Of a stretch of DNA of 64,000 bases, positions 36,408 through 47,093 are shown piece after piece. Origin of the DNA: Heterostelium multicystogenum (lineage: Eukaryota; Evosea; Eumycetozoa; Acytosteliales; Acytosteliaceae); NCBI GenBank assembly GCA_003667245.1, contig RCNN01000125.1, positions 20,057 to 84,056 on the forward strand, in the 5' to 3' direction. The position numbers and the translations under genes are program-made. Each line of letters starts with the position of its first letter. The first letter of the stretch is position 1. The notes beneath the pieces are model-generated. The model was not told where the DNA came from. It was given only the letters and a program-made list of their open reading frames with translations, and ran no database searches.

Positions 36408-39400
36408 TTATGGCTTGTTTTTGCTTTGATTCTTTCTTGGCGCAGGTTTTTTACCTAGTGCAAATCCTGTTGGGAAACCATTGGAATTTAGATTACTGGT
36501 ACTTTCGAAACCTGTTGAAAATTGGTTAAATGCAGGTGATGGTGATGGTGCGGCACCTGTGAACATATTCATGGATGGTGTTGAGCTGCCACCGAATGGA
36601 ATGGGGGTGGCTGATGCGCCAAATGGATTTGTGGCAGCTGGTTGTACAGAGGCAAATGGATTTGTAGAAGCTGGTTGTGCACTACCAAATGTATTTGATG
36701 GGGCGCCAAAAGGTGTTGGTGTTGAGGTGCCACTGAACGGTGATGGTGCGGCTGCGGAAGTGCCACCAAATGGGAATGGGGTGGTGTTAGTTGGTGCTGG
36801 AGTTGTGGCAAATGAGGAGAATCCACTGCTTGGAGCATTGTCAGATCCACCTCCAAATGTAATTAGAGAGTTGGATGACTGTGATGGCTGGGCAAGGAGT
36901 GATGTGCTTGCGAATGGGTTAGTTGATGAAGGTGTGGCAGTTGATTGTCCGAATGGGTTAGTTGATGAAGGTGCGGCAGTTGATGTTCCAAACGGATTAT
37001 TAGTGGCTGGTGTAGCAGTTGGTGCTCCAAATGGATTCGAAGTAGTAGCTGGCTGGGATGAGCTAGTTCCACCAAATCCAAATGGAGTGGATGGTGTTGA
37101 GGTAGCTGGGAATGGGTTTGATGTTGGGGTTGAAGCAGAGGTTCCAAAGGGTGTAGAAGGAGTAGCTCCAAAAAGTGAGGTCGATGATGGTGTAGTGGAG
37201 AATGGTGAAGCTGTAGTGTTAAATGATGAGGATGTTGTTGTAGAAGCTGTGGCAAATGGTGAAGGAGCTGAAGAACCTCCAAAGAGAGGAGGTGTTGATG
37301 TTGTGGGAGGGGTTGATGTACCACTGAAGAGTGTAGGTGTGGTCGAAGCAGTGCTGCTAATTGCAGAGAATGGGTTAGAAGTTGTTGTACCAAACAATGA
37401 AGTAGCAGGTTTGTCTATTGTGGTAGTAGTGGCAGCTGAACCAAAGAGTGAACTTGTGGTGGATGGGGTTGAAGAGGCACCAAACAATGGGGTAGTTGTA
37501 GTGGGCTTATCTGCAGGTGTTACACCGCCAAATAAATTGGAACTTGACGAGGAAGATGGCATGGTTGCACCTCCGAATAAGGATGGAGTCGATGATGTGG
37601 TAGCAGAGCTCAAAAGAGGTGGAGTTGGGGGCTTATCCGTAGATGAAGTCGATGCAAATGGTGAAGCTGCGAACAGGGTGGATGGCTTATCTGTTGAAGT
37701 ACTGGCATTGGAAGAAAGTCCACCAAACAAAGATGTACTGGTTGTTGATCCAAGAGTTGGTGAAGTAGATGCTCCCAATAAGGATGGTTTATCAGTGGTA
37801 GAAGCACCAAACAATGTGGATGGTTTGTCTGTGGTGGTGGTAGTACCAAATAGAGAAGTTGTAGTTGTTGGCTTGTCAGCAGGTGCAGTTGAAGCACCAA
37901 ACAATGTGGATGGTTTGTCTGTTGTGGCTGTGCCAAAAAGTGGAGAAGTTGAGGCTGCTGGCTTGTCAGCAGGAGCAGTTGTAGCACCAAACAATGTCGA
38001 TGGTTTGTCTGCGGTGGTGGTAGTACCAAAAAGAGAAGAAGTTGTAGTTGTTGGCTTGTCAGCAGATGCAGTCGTAGCTCCAAACAATGAAGTTGATTTA
38101 TCTGTAGTAGCAGCTCCAAACAAGTGAAGTTTGTAGCGGGTTTGTCGGTTGTGGAAGTACCTATAAGAGGAGAGGGTTGAAGCTGATGGCTTGTCGGCAG
38201 GTGCAGTTGCTGCTCCAAACAATGACGTTGATTTAATCTGTAGTTAGCAGCTCCAAATAGTGAAGTTGTAGCGGGTTTATCAGTGGTACCAAGCAATGTT
38301 GATGGTTTATCCAGTAGCAGAAGCTGTAGATGGGGCAAACAAAGTTGATGGTTTATCAGTAGTAGTTGCTCCAAATAGGCTGGATGGCTTTTCTGTGGTG
38401 GTTGCTCCAAATAGTGATGATGGCTTGTCAGTGGCGGTACCAAACAATGAAGTTGATTTATCTGTAGCAAGTGGTTCCAAATAGTGAAGTAGTAGCTGGT
38501 TTGTCTGTAGATGAGCTGGGAACTAGTCGATTTATCAGATGTTCCGAATTTGAAGATGTGGTCTTTTCGGTGGATCCTCCAAAGAGTGATTTGGTTGAGC
38601 TAGAATCTGTTGAGATCTTTGGCGCTGAAGAATAGATGTTGTGCTTCCTTCTTTGTTGCCTGTGATTTGGTGTTGATGAAAATCCAAAGAGTGAGCCTGA
38701 TGCCTTGTTACCATCTTTCTCAAAAATGGATGGACCAGAACCCAAATTACCAAAGAGGATGGGTGGGGCGTTAGGGAATAACTTTGGTGGTTCTTTTTCT
38801 TCTTTTTCTTCTTCTTCTTCATCTTCTGGTACATAAAATCCTTCCTCATAAGAAGCTTCAGCTTCATCTTCTTCATCTTCTTCCTCTTCTTCACCAACTT
38901 CTTCTTTTCCTTCGTCTTTTTCCTTCACCTTCACCATCTTCTTCCTCTTCATCATCTTCTTCACTATCCTCTTCATCTTCGTCACCATTTTGAAAATATC
39001 TTATTCTTTCCAAAGATCGATTTTGAAGTAGTTACGTTTCCGCCCAGACTATCAAGAACAGATTTGCTATTTTTGGATGTTTCTGTTTTTTGCGAGAGTG
39101 AAAACAAAAGGTTGTGGTGCAGCGGTAGGTGCAGCGGGTGGCTTCATTGCTGGTGTAGGAATACCAAACAAGTTTGGTAAAGTTGGGAGTGAAGAGGTAG
39201 TTGTTGTATCTTTGGTTGCTGTGAGTCCACTAAACAATGATGGAGCCTCCTTTTCTTTACCTGAATCTTTCTCTGTATTAATTTCTTTCTCTTTTTGATT
39301 TTCTTTTTCTGTGTCCTTATCCTTATTGAAAAGGCCGAGATTTGTTACCAAAACAAAGATGTCTTTGGTTGATCTTTTCTCTTATCGTTGTCGGTGCTTG

Positions 39401-41886
39401 GTGTTGTCAATTGGAATAGAGGTTTAGCTGTTGTTTCTCCAAAGAGTGATGAAGTTCCTGAAGTCTTCTTAGTGTCAACAAGTGCACTACCGGCTGTAGA
39501 AAATAACGATGAAAGTGGCTGGGGTAATTGTAGTGGCGGCTGGTTTGGCACTCAAAGAGAAATCAATAGGAGGTGGGAATGTGACACCAACCTTTGGTGG
39601 TGCAATACCTTCAAGTCCTTTGACGAAAATCAAGAGATTCTTCTGGTTCTTCTTGTACTGATCTCTTCTTTGATCTAATCTTCTCCATATGGGCCAGATG
39701 TAGCGAACTTCACTGACTTCTTCTCTGGACCTGAGGAGCTGGTATCACGTTTACTGAGATTGCTCAATAAACTGGTGCTTGATGCACCATTAAGACCATT
39801 ATTGGCAGTAGCAGCCGAAGCAGTACTAAAGTTGGATCCAGCATCGAAAAGTGAGCTCGAGGTAGCATTTGTCTTTTAAAATAGAAGTTGGGATTATTGA
39901 CTGTGTTGTAGCTTGTGTTTCAGTGGCAACATTAGTTGGCTTTTTGATTAAATACACCCAACTTGATACCAGTAGTGGCAGTTGATTCACTGTATGGCTT
40001 TGGTGGAGAAAGTGGGCGCTGATGACACAGATGTTTCAAAAGAGACCTTTGATGAGGCGGGCTTCTTGTAATGTGAAACTGCTGAATATTGAATGGAGCT
40101 AAGGGGAATTTCATTTTGTTCTTTTTCGCTCTTTGGTTTCTTTTCCTAAATAGTAGTTGGTTGAGACGGGTTAGTAAATTGGATAAGGTTTTGATTTGGC
40201 TATTTCTGCTTACCAATACTCTTGAAAGTCCATATGGATTGTATTTGTAGTTGGTGGCAAATTGAGGAATTCTTGGACGTGTAAGTGGCTCTTGTTTGGG
40301 GAGTGAGTAGGATGAGGATGAGGCAGATGATGCGTTTGTCGATGATGTGAATGGTGCAGATGTCGATGATGTCAACAGGTTATTTGGATTGACGTTGGAG
40401 AGTACAGGTCCAGAAGAAAAACTATCGATAAGAGTCAGAATCTTCTTTGCTGCCTGACTAGTGGCTGCGATGACCGACTGGTGGGCAACGGCAGGATAGG
40501 TTCTACCGTGCACGGTGGTTCCACTTCTCTTTTTCAAGGGGGGTTCGTTGACGCTGCTCTTTAACTCAATCTCATTGTCCAGTTCGCCAAAGTGAGAGAG
40601 CAATTTCTTTCTGTAGAATGAGTCGATCTCTTCAATTGCCAATTGTCCAGCATCATCTTGGCTGGTGGCTTTAGTACCACTTACGCTGGCAGTAGGTGGA
40701 GTTGGTCTCTTACCAAGTGTTGGTTTTGTTTGGTGTAAAACTGTTAATAATTGATTTTGGTTTGGAAGTTTGATGGCTGTGGTGGTTGATAAGATTGTCT
40801 TGTGGTAGATTGTTGCTGTGGCTGTTGCTGTTGTATGTTTTGGAGTTTCTTGTTGTTTGAAATTGAACTGAATAGTGAAAGATTTGGTTTATCTGATTGT
40901 GGTAGTTGCTTGAGATCTGGATAGAGATTTGATTTATAATCATTTCGGTTACTGAGACCATTGGGTATTTGACTACTGTTAAACTTGTTACTACCGCTGT
41001 TGTTAGTATTTCTCATGACTGTCGATGATGTATTGTTGGATGGATTGCTGCTCTTGTATAAGCTCGAAGTTAAATCATTGAATTTCAAAGCTGAAGTGTT
41101 GATCTTTAATGAACCTACACCCTTCACATTATTTAATGAATTATCATACTCCTACAGTATTCATCAATCAAACATGATTAGTTTTGTTATATGAATATAA
41201 TTCATTAATGCATGAACTTACGCTTTCATTATATTGTTGTCCTTGATCTTGTTGCTTTTGTAGTGGTCTACTCGATCTGTTTAGACTAAAACTAAATGGT
41301 GGTTGTTGTTGTTGTTGTGGTTGCTTTTTGTTGTTATTGTATGTTCTCGATTGATTGTAAATGGATGATTGTAATGATGACTTGATGCTTGGCTGTTGTT
41401 GATATAGACTAGTATTGACTTCACTGTCACTGTCGTCGTTTTCGATTCTGATCGCATTTGATTTCGTTGTCACCAGCACTGTTTGATTGCTCGTGAGTCT
41501 CGCTATCATCGATATCCTCGTCAGCAGACTTGATAGGTGGTGACTGAGGTGGAGACTTGACATCACCGTTAGCTTGATTGCTATCGAACACCCAACTCAA
41601 TGGTTTCATCAATAGCTTTGTAATTGATCCAAAACAAACCGGGACTAGTATTTCCACTAACAGTAACTTCATCACGCTCTCTTTCATTGCTATTCGATCT
41701 ATTTGGTTTCGATTGACGAGCATAAGGGTGATGTGACCTCTTTTGCTGTTGCTGTTGCTGTTCTTGAGGAAGTTGATACTCTTGTTGTTGCTGCTGTTGT
41801 TGTGGTGGTTTCCTCACACCAGCTACACTTCGACTGTTACTTCTGACAACATTGTTGTCAAATGAAATATAACTTGGTTGAGACAT
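36408..41886 (-). CDS. Large FG-repeat nucleoporin (Nup153/Nup1-like)
   Basis: The start at 41886 is MSQPSYISFDNN, followed by Gln-rich stretches and RSHHPYARQ. A 70-nt intron (41221-41152, GTAAGT...TGTAG) joins YNESEYDNSLNNVKGVG in frame. A middle part has RTYPAVAHQSVIAATSQAAKKILTLIDSF. This A-K-x-I-L helix resembles the short motif kept in Nup153/POM121/Nup1 proteins. An acidic segment (near 38500-38990) precedes a very long region of SLFG, NPFG and PFG repeats alternating with Ser/Thr/Pro spacers, ending GFALGKKPAPRKNQSKNKP at 36408. The last 600 residues are one open frame; upstream the frame changes many times, at poly(Q) tracts and inside the repeat. Some changes may be unrecognised introns. 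FG repeats form the permeability barrier of the nuclear pore. The Nup153/Nup1 assignment is tentative. Confidence 0.72.
37430..38480 (-). repeat. Tandem coding repeat, DKP...SLFG unit
   Basis: About 15-20 imperfect copies of a unit of roughly 55-75 nt encoding ADKPTTTTSLFG-like sequence inside the nucleoporin. Units are most alike at 37780-38130. Frame changes cluster here, as expected where short repeats make sequencing or assembly unreliable. Confidence 0.8.
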
Positions 41887-42179
41887 TACTCTTTCCTTCC
41901 TTCTGCCAACTATCTAACTATCTTCTTCAACTAATTTTTGATTTTCTATTTTAACACAAAAGTTGATTTCTTCTAAAAATAATAAATGATAAAGCTTAGC
42001 TTTGTTATCTATGTGTTTGTGGTTGATAACAAATGACTAAAGCTACAATATATATATGTATATATAAATAAAGATATCTATAGATATATAACAATATATA
42101 TCTATATATTTATATATATTAGAGTGTGTGGGATAAATATAGGTAGGTTGGTTGGAAATGTGAAATATATGTATATATC

Positions 42180-42212
<33 letters not shown>

Positions 42213-42584
42213 ATTTATATTCTATTTAAAATAGAACAAAACAACAAAACAAAAGAAAACAAAGCAAAACACAAATAAAATAAAAGAAGAGAGAAAAAAA
42301 GAAAAGATAAATTTTCAACAAACGTGAATTGAAGAACAACACCTCCAAAAAACTAAAAAAAAAACCAATTAAAAATTCAAATTTTAGTTTTAACGAATCA
42401 CTCACTTCATCAGCCAAATTGTCTTGTATGCCACGAATGTTGGTGGTCCATTTCTCCACTGACCACCTCCTTATATAACATATAATAGCTAACACGAATA
42501 TATTAAAAGTATGGCATATTTAAGCCAGATAGTATTGCTATTTAGCCAGATGACGATATTGTAACTATTTCGATGATAGTGGTC
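41887..42584. other. Upstream region of the nucleoporin gene with TATA/TATG repeats
   Basis: Contains TATATA/TATG microsatellites at about 42045-42125 and 42160-42215. On the minus strand at 42475-42405 a short, non-AT-rich stretch reads WTTNIRGIQDNLADE and ends in a GTGAGT donor-like site. It could be a lone first exon, but no matching downstream exon was found. Confidence 0.4.
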
Positions 42585-42859
42585 ATGGAAACAGAAAGCT
42601 CAAATATTCTATGTTCCTTGTCATATTTTTTTCAAAAGAGTTAGAGCAAAACGGATCTAACTTTTGGAAAGTATTCATTGGAGAAATCAATTTCAAAACA
42701 CCTGACAAATTTATACATTTAACAAGTTTAGTTGCTTCAATCTTGAAGAAGTTTGGCTTTGACACTTTGATCAAAGCCTTTCAATCAATTAAATTGAAAA
42801 CTAATATAAATGGAACACCTCCATATTCCCAGATCATAATGTTGCCAAGATTTGATTGA
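42585..42859 (+). CDS. Possible small protein of unknown function, one frame change
   Basis: The ATG at 42585 gives METESSNILCSLSYFF. The frame then changes by one base in a T7 run (about 42627-42633), and the reading continues SKELEQNGSNFWKVFIGEI to a stop at 42859 (PRFD), for about 90 residues. The composition is protein-like, with several helices (HLTSLVASILKKFG, TLIKAFQSIK) and less AT bias than the flanks. I recognise no family. It could instead be a chance open frame in a gene remnant. Confidence 0.3.
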
Positions 42860-43115
42860 ACTCATTGAAATGAAAGGAAACACAGCATTTCCAAATAACA
42901 TTAACCATAATATCAGTTTTGTCATTTGTAATTTATAAATAAACAACAAGAAGTATTTTATATAAAATGATTGATTGATTGATCAAATCAAATCTTATGA
43001 CATTTGATTATACATATATATATATAAAACAATAAGAAAAGTAACGGTTTGAAATTTGTTGTTATATGTTTTGTTTCAATTTATTTTAGGTTAAAGAAAA
43101 ACAGGAGCGAGATCT

Positions 43116-44265
43116 TTAATCAAAGAGACCCATACCCATATCTTCATCGGACTCTTCCTTCTTCTCTTCCTTCTTTGGAGCTTCCTTCTTGGCAGCGGCG
43201 GCGGCTGGAGCAGCAGCACCGGCAGCGGCGGCAACTGGGGCAGCAGCGGCGGCACCGGCAGCGAAGTTGAAGATGAGGTCATCTACGTTAGACTTGGCGA
43301 GGATACGAGCGTACAAACCTGGCCAGTGAGCTTGGTAGGTAACTGAAGCGGCATCAAGGACGGTCTTGATGTTCTCAGCCTAGATATCAAACAACAAAAT
43401 GATATGTTAATATTTATTCTTGAGATGATCAGATTGATGATCGATAGCATTTGATACATACAGTGATGGCAATACCATCGTCGTGGAGCATGAGGGCAGA
43501 GTAGATGCAGGCCAATTCTAAATTATAAATAGAAATGTTAATACTAAAGATTCAAAAATATTATTATAATCTTGTTCACTATGTTTCACTCGAATTCAAT
43601 TTCATTATCATCATCGTCATCGTCATCTGAATTGATCATCAGAGAGGAGAGTGATGTGTGATTGTCCTAAATAAATATAGTTATGGCAAAAACAAAAAAA
43701 AAAAAACAGTTTTTTTAAAGATAATTTTTTCGTAATGTGAAACAAATAAAACGACTGATTGTTGTTGATTGATGCTAAGACTGAATTAATTGAGTTGAAT
43801 GATTACTATTTCTCCTATTGATGTAAGTTGCTTGCTATGATCTTTAGGATTACTAAGAACGATTGATTTTTGATATCAATTCCTAATTTTCAAAATTGAA
43901 ATGGAACTAACCAACAATGAATGAATCTATTCCTTATTCCTGTAATTATAGCTAATTCTAAATGATCTGTTTTTGTTGATTCTGGATTTCTAGTCATGGT
44001 GATGAATGAAGTAGATGAAAAAAGTACAGAATATAATTATACTTGAAAATCAAGTAAATAGATAAAATATATTTTAATCAAGTTTGATAATGATGATCAA
44101 TCTATTATTATTATATTATTATTATTCTATCTCTGTATTGAAATTATTGATTTATTATTGATTCAATGTTTGATTTGATTTGATTTGATTCGATTCGATT
44201 TGAATTGAATTGAATTGAGTGAAACATAGTTGAGAAAAATAGAAAACTCTACCTTGTGATTCCAT
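43116..44265 (-). CDS. rplp1: 60S acidic ribosomal protein P1
   Basis: Three exons: 44265-44253 (MESQ plus one base), 43517-43462 and 43379-43116, which join in frame to give 110 residues. The protein reads ELACIYSALMLHDDGIAIT, AENIKTVLDAASV, then YARILAKSNVDDLIFNF. An Ala-rich hinge follows, then a charged stretch and the universal stalk tail EESDEDMGMGLFD. P1 pairs with P2 on P0 to form the ribosomal stalk that recruits GTPase translation factors in the cytosol. The second intron is 82 nt, but the first is 735 nt, about ten times the usual size here. The coding sequence is intact and its codon use is visibly GC-richer than its neighbours, as expected for a highly expressed gene. Confidence 0.95.
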
Positions 44266-45181
44266 GTTGGTTTTCCTTTATAATATAACAACAAACAACT
44301 AGGGTGGAAGTATATTTAAAATGAGCATCAAAAGTTTTGCTCGTCAGGCTGACTGAGCACCCACACAGCAGACAATCGATGAGAAAAAAAAATTAATTTT
44401 TTATTATATTTTTTTATTTTCGAAAGTTTTTGTTATTTTTTTTCCATTTTTTTTATGTTTAGCTCTCTCCATACTAAAATAGATCATCATAAAAAAATTG
44501 GCAATAGTGCTGTGTCAATAGAACTCCACACTTTAGCAATGTGAATTGAAAAATCTCAAAATTAATGCCCATGCTTTTATTTATGAAATTGGGCCCATTT
44601 GAATTTTCCATCATCTGTTGAACAGACCACGCTTAAGAGGGAGAGAAAATAATAAGAATATGTAGTATTCAGGAGAGTACAACTTAATTCTGTTGTTTAC
44701 TTGATCGTCAACTCGAAACCAAAGATTGTATAGATACTTTATCTCAAAGAATCATAGCACAACCAGAACTCATTAAATATCACTACTTATATTTTTAGTA
44801 TATATATTTATATATATTTGATGGAGTAAGATTAGTTTCTCCAGGGGGAACAAGAATCTAAATATTTTGTGCATGCAGAGTGGAACATTGAACTTTGTTC
44901 AGATTCTTCCCAAGTTTGATTTGGGATACTACGACAAAAACTCTACCACATTCAGTGAAATTTTTTAGTGAAAATGAGTTTGATGAAAAAATTTATACCA
45001 AAAGAAAGAGTTGTATTCAATTTCAGTAATAATGAGAAATCATTTAGTAACAATGTAAAATTAAGAGGTGATTTAAAAGCTGGATTGCTTTGATTTGCTA
45101 AGTTTAATTTATTGTTTAAATTATTCCATCCATTCAAAACAATATAATATAATAATAATATATAATATATATACATAGGAA
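44266..45181. other. Intergenic between divergent genes
   Basis: AT-rich, with T runs at 44395-44455 and a TATA-rich block near 44790-44820. No gene was recognised. It serves as the shared upstream region of rplp1 and the oxygenase gene. Confidence 0.55.
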
Positions 45182-45943
45182 ATGGCAACAGCTTCACCTT
45201 TAAATACTTTGATCAATGAATTCAGTTTGAATAATGACCACTTCAATCCTGCTGGCTTGGTATTCTCAAAGATAGATGGAGTAGATGGCGGTTTGATCAT
45301 TGACAATGTTCTGTCGTTTGATGAGTGTAATTTGATCGTTTCAAAGATGTTCCATGAAGAGTCGGCTCAGTCGGCCTCGCTACCAAAGACTCCGGTGCTC
45401 TGGCGTGGATGGTCGGAAAACAGTGGAGAAGAGTACACCAAGCTTGGAATCCGTGTCATTAGGACATCGGAGCAACTTGCATCGGTCCTCACAGCACGAA
45501 TCGCGTCGTTTGTACCACGCGAAATGACCACATTCTCGCCATCACTCCAGAAGCAGCAACGCCACCATTTCACAGGCTTGTCACACCGCCATCGTTTTAT
45601 TCGCTACGACGAAGGCGCCAATTTTCCAACACACATGGACGGACCATACATACACAGTGACTCTGAGAAGAGCTTCCTAACCTGTCTGTTCTTCCTCAAC
45701 GATCAGGCATCCGACTACGACGGTGGCGTGCTGTCCTTTGTTGAGACAGCCAACGCCAACGAGCCGCTCGGTGGAGGATCATCGAGCAACTACACGACCA
45801 AAGACATTTCTACAGTGCAGCCCAAACGCGGAAGAGTCGTTATCTTCCCACACAAAATCCTACACACCAGCTCACCAATTACCAGAGGCCAAAAGTTTTT
45901 AATTAGAAATGATATAATGTATAAAATCTCAAGATTAACCTAA
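45182..45943 (+). CDS. 2-oxoglutarate/Fe(II) oxygenase, prolyl 4-hydroxylase-like
   Basis: A single intact frame of 253 residues. The iron-binding triad of the family is visible: His151 and Asp153 in FPTHMDGPY, and His228 in FPHKILHTSSPITRG. Lys238, ten residues after the last His, is placed to bind 2-oxoglutarate. Other fold landmarks are RFIRYDEGANF before the first His, FLTCLFFLNDQASDYDGG, and PKRGRVVIF. There is no signal peptide, so a cytosolic or nuclear location is likely. The substrate cannot be told from sequence; cytosolic prolyl hydroxylases of Skp1 or of ribosomal/other proteins are the nearest models. The start ATG follows an A-rich leader (aggaaATGG). No intron was seen. Confidence 0.83.
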   Translation: MATASPLNTLINEFSLNNDHFNPAGLVFSKIDGVDGGLIIDNVLSFDECNLIVSKMFHEESAQSASLPKTPVLWRGWSENSGEEYTKLGIRVIRTSEQLASVLTARIASFVPREMTTFSPSLQKQQRHHFTGLSHRHRFIRYDEGANFPTHMDGPYIHSDSEKSFLTCLFFLNDQASDYDGGVLSFVETANANEPLGGGSSSNYTTKDISTVQPKRGRVVIFPHKILHTSSPITRGQKFLIRNDIMYKISRLT

Positions 45944-47093
45944 ATAATAAATCAATCAGTCAAACAAACAAACAAACAAATAAATAAACAATTGTAAAAT
46001 AATAAAACAACAAGGAATAAACCAACAACTTCAAGTTACCTCAAATGAGGTAACTACCCAATCTATTTGATGAATGTTAAATTTGAAAGAACCGTTTAAA
46101 GTAATGTGTATTTTACATTTAAGGAAATCAATACAATCAAGTACAACATTATTTATCTAAATTATATAGATGGTTATTATTAGATTCTAAAAGATAAATT
46201 GATTAAAGTATTAAAACTCTGATTTTTAAAATTTTAGTTATGTTATTATTGGTAATTCGATCAAATCAATCAATCTTAATAACAACAATCAAAGTCAGTC
46301 ACACTCTCATTCATCCAAATTGTGTAGCATTATAATTTTGGGTAAAAACAAACAACCATTTTATGCTTGATCGAACATTTTATTAAAAAATATCTGAAAC
46401 CCCAAAATACCCACAATCTAAAAAAATTCAAAAATTATTTGATCACCCTAATAAAAATCGATATTAATTTTTTTTTAACCTTTTTTATATTCCAACATAC
46501 ATGTATGTAAATAAATAATAACTAACTAATAATAATAACTAATAACTAATAACTAAATAATAATAACTAACAGTTAATAAGTACGAAAATAATAACGAAA
46601 TAGTAATAATTAACTAAATATCTAAATTATTTGAAAAAACAAGTTATAACTGATTAATATAATATTACTTTTACTAATATTTTGTTTTTTTTTAATAAAA
46701 ATAATAATTGTTAATTATAGACTAAATCATCAGCTGATCAAATCAAATTCAAATCAAAACATAGTAATAGATGATTCAATCAAAGTTAACTTAACTTAGT
46801 ATTAGTATTTGCAAGAGTTTTCATTCAATTATTTATTTTGTAAATATTAGGTTATAAGTTAGAAGTTAGTAGTAATAGTAATTGTTGTTGTAATTATAGT
46901 ACAATACTTTATATAATAATAGTATAGATAACAATTTAAAGTATTGTAATATATAAATATATAAAATATATTATAAGATAGAGTATAGATAGATAGGTAG
47001 AGATAGTTTTGCAAAAAAAAAAAAAAATTCAACGCAAACATTATTACTATTATTATTCAAGAAATCTCAAGTCTTATCATTGTATAGAGAAAG
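45944..47093. other. Intergenic, low-complexity
   Basis: AAAC/AAAT repeats near 45960-45990, a 10-bp perfect palindrome pair at 46034-46055 (AGTTACCTCA and its complement around AA), and an AACTAATA-type repeat block near 46510-46590. No gene was recognised. Confidence 0.55.

Noticed and set aside
36481..38127. A 548-codon open frame on the plus strand opposite the nucleoporin
   Set aside because: It is the mirror of the Ser/Thr/Pro/Phe-rich repeat: codons such as GGT/GTT/GAT on the opposite strand stay open. Its V/G/E-rich repeats have no independent signal, and the FG reading ends in a sensible basic tail.
36600..38480. CRISPR-like array because of regular 55-75 nt units
   Set aside because: Units are translated FG repeats with varying spacers of coding sequence; this is a eukaryotic genome, and spacing and repeat identity do not fit CRISPR.
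43560..43680. C/D box snoRNA inside the RPLP1 intron
   Set aside because: GATGATGA and CTGA strings exist but not in the right order and spacing on either strand.
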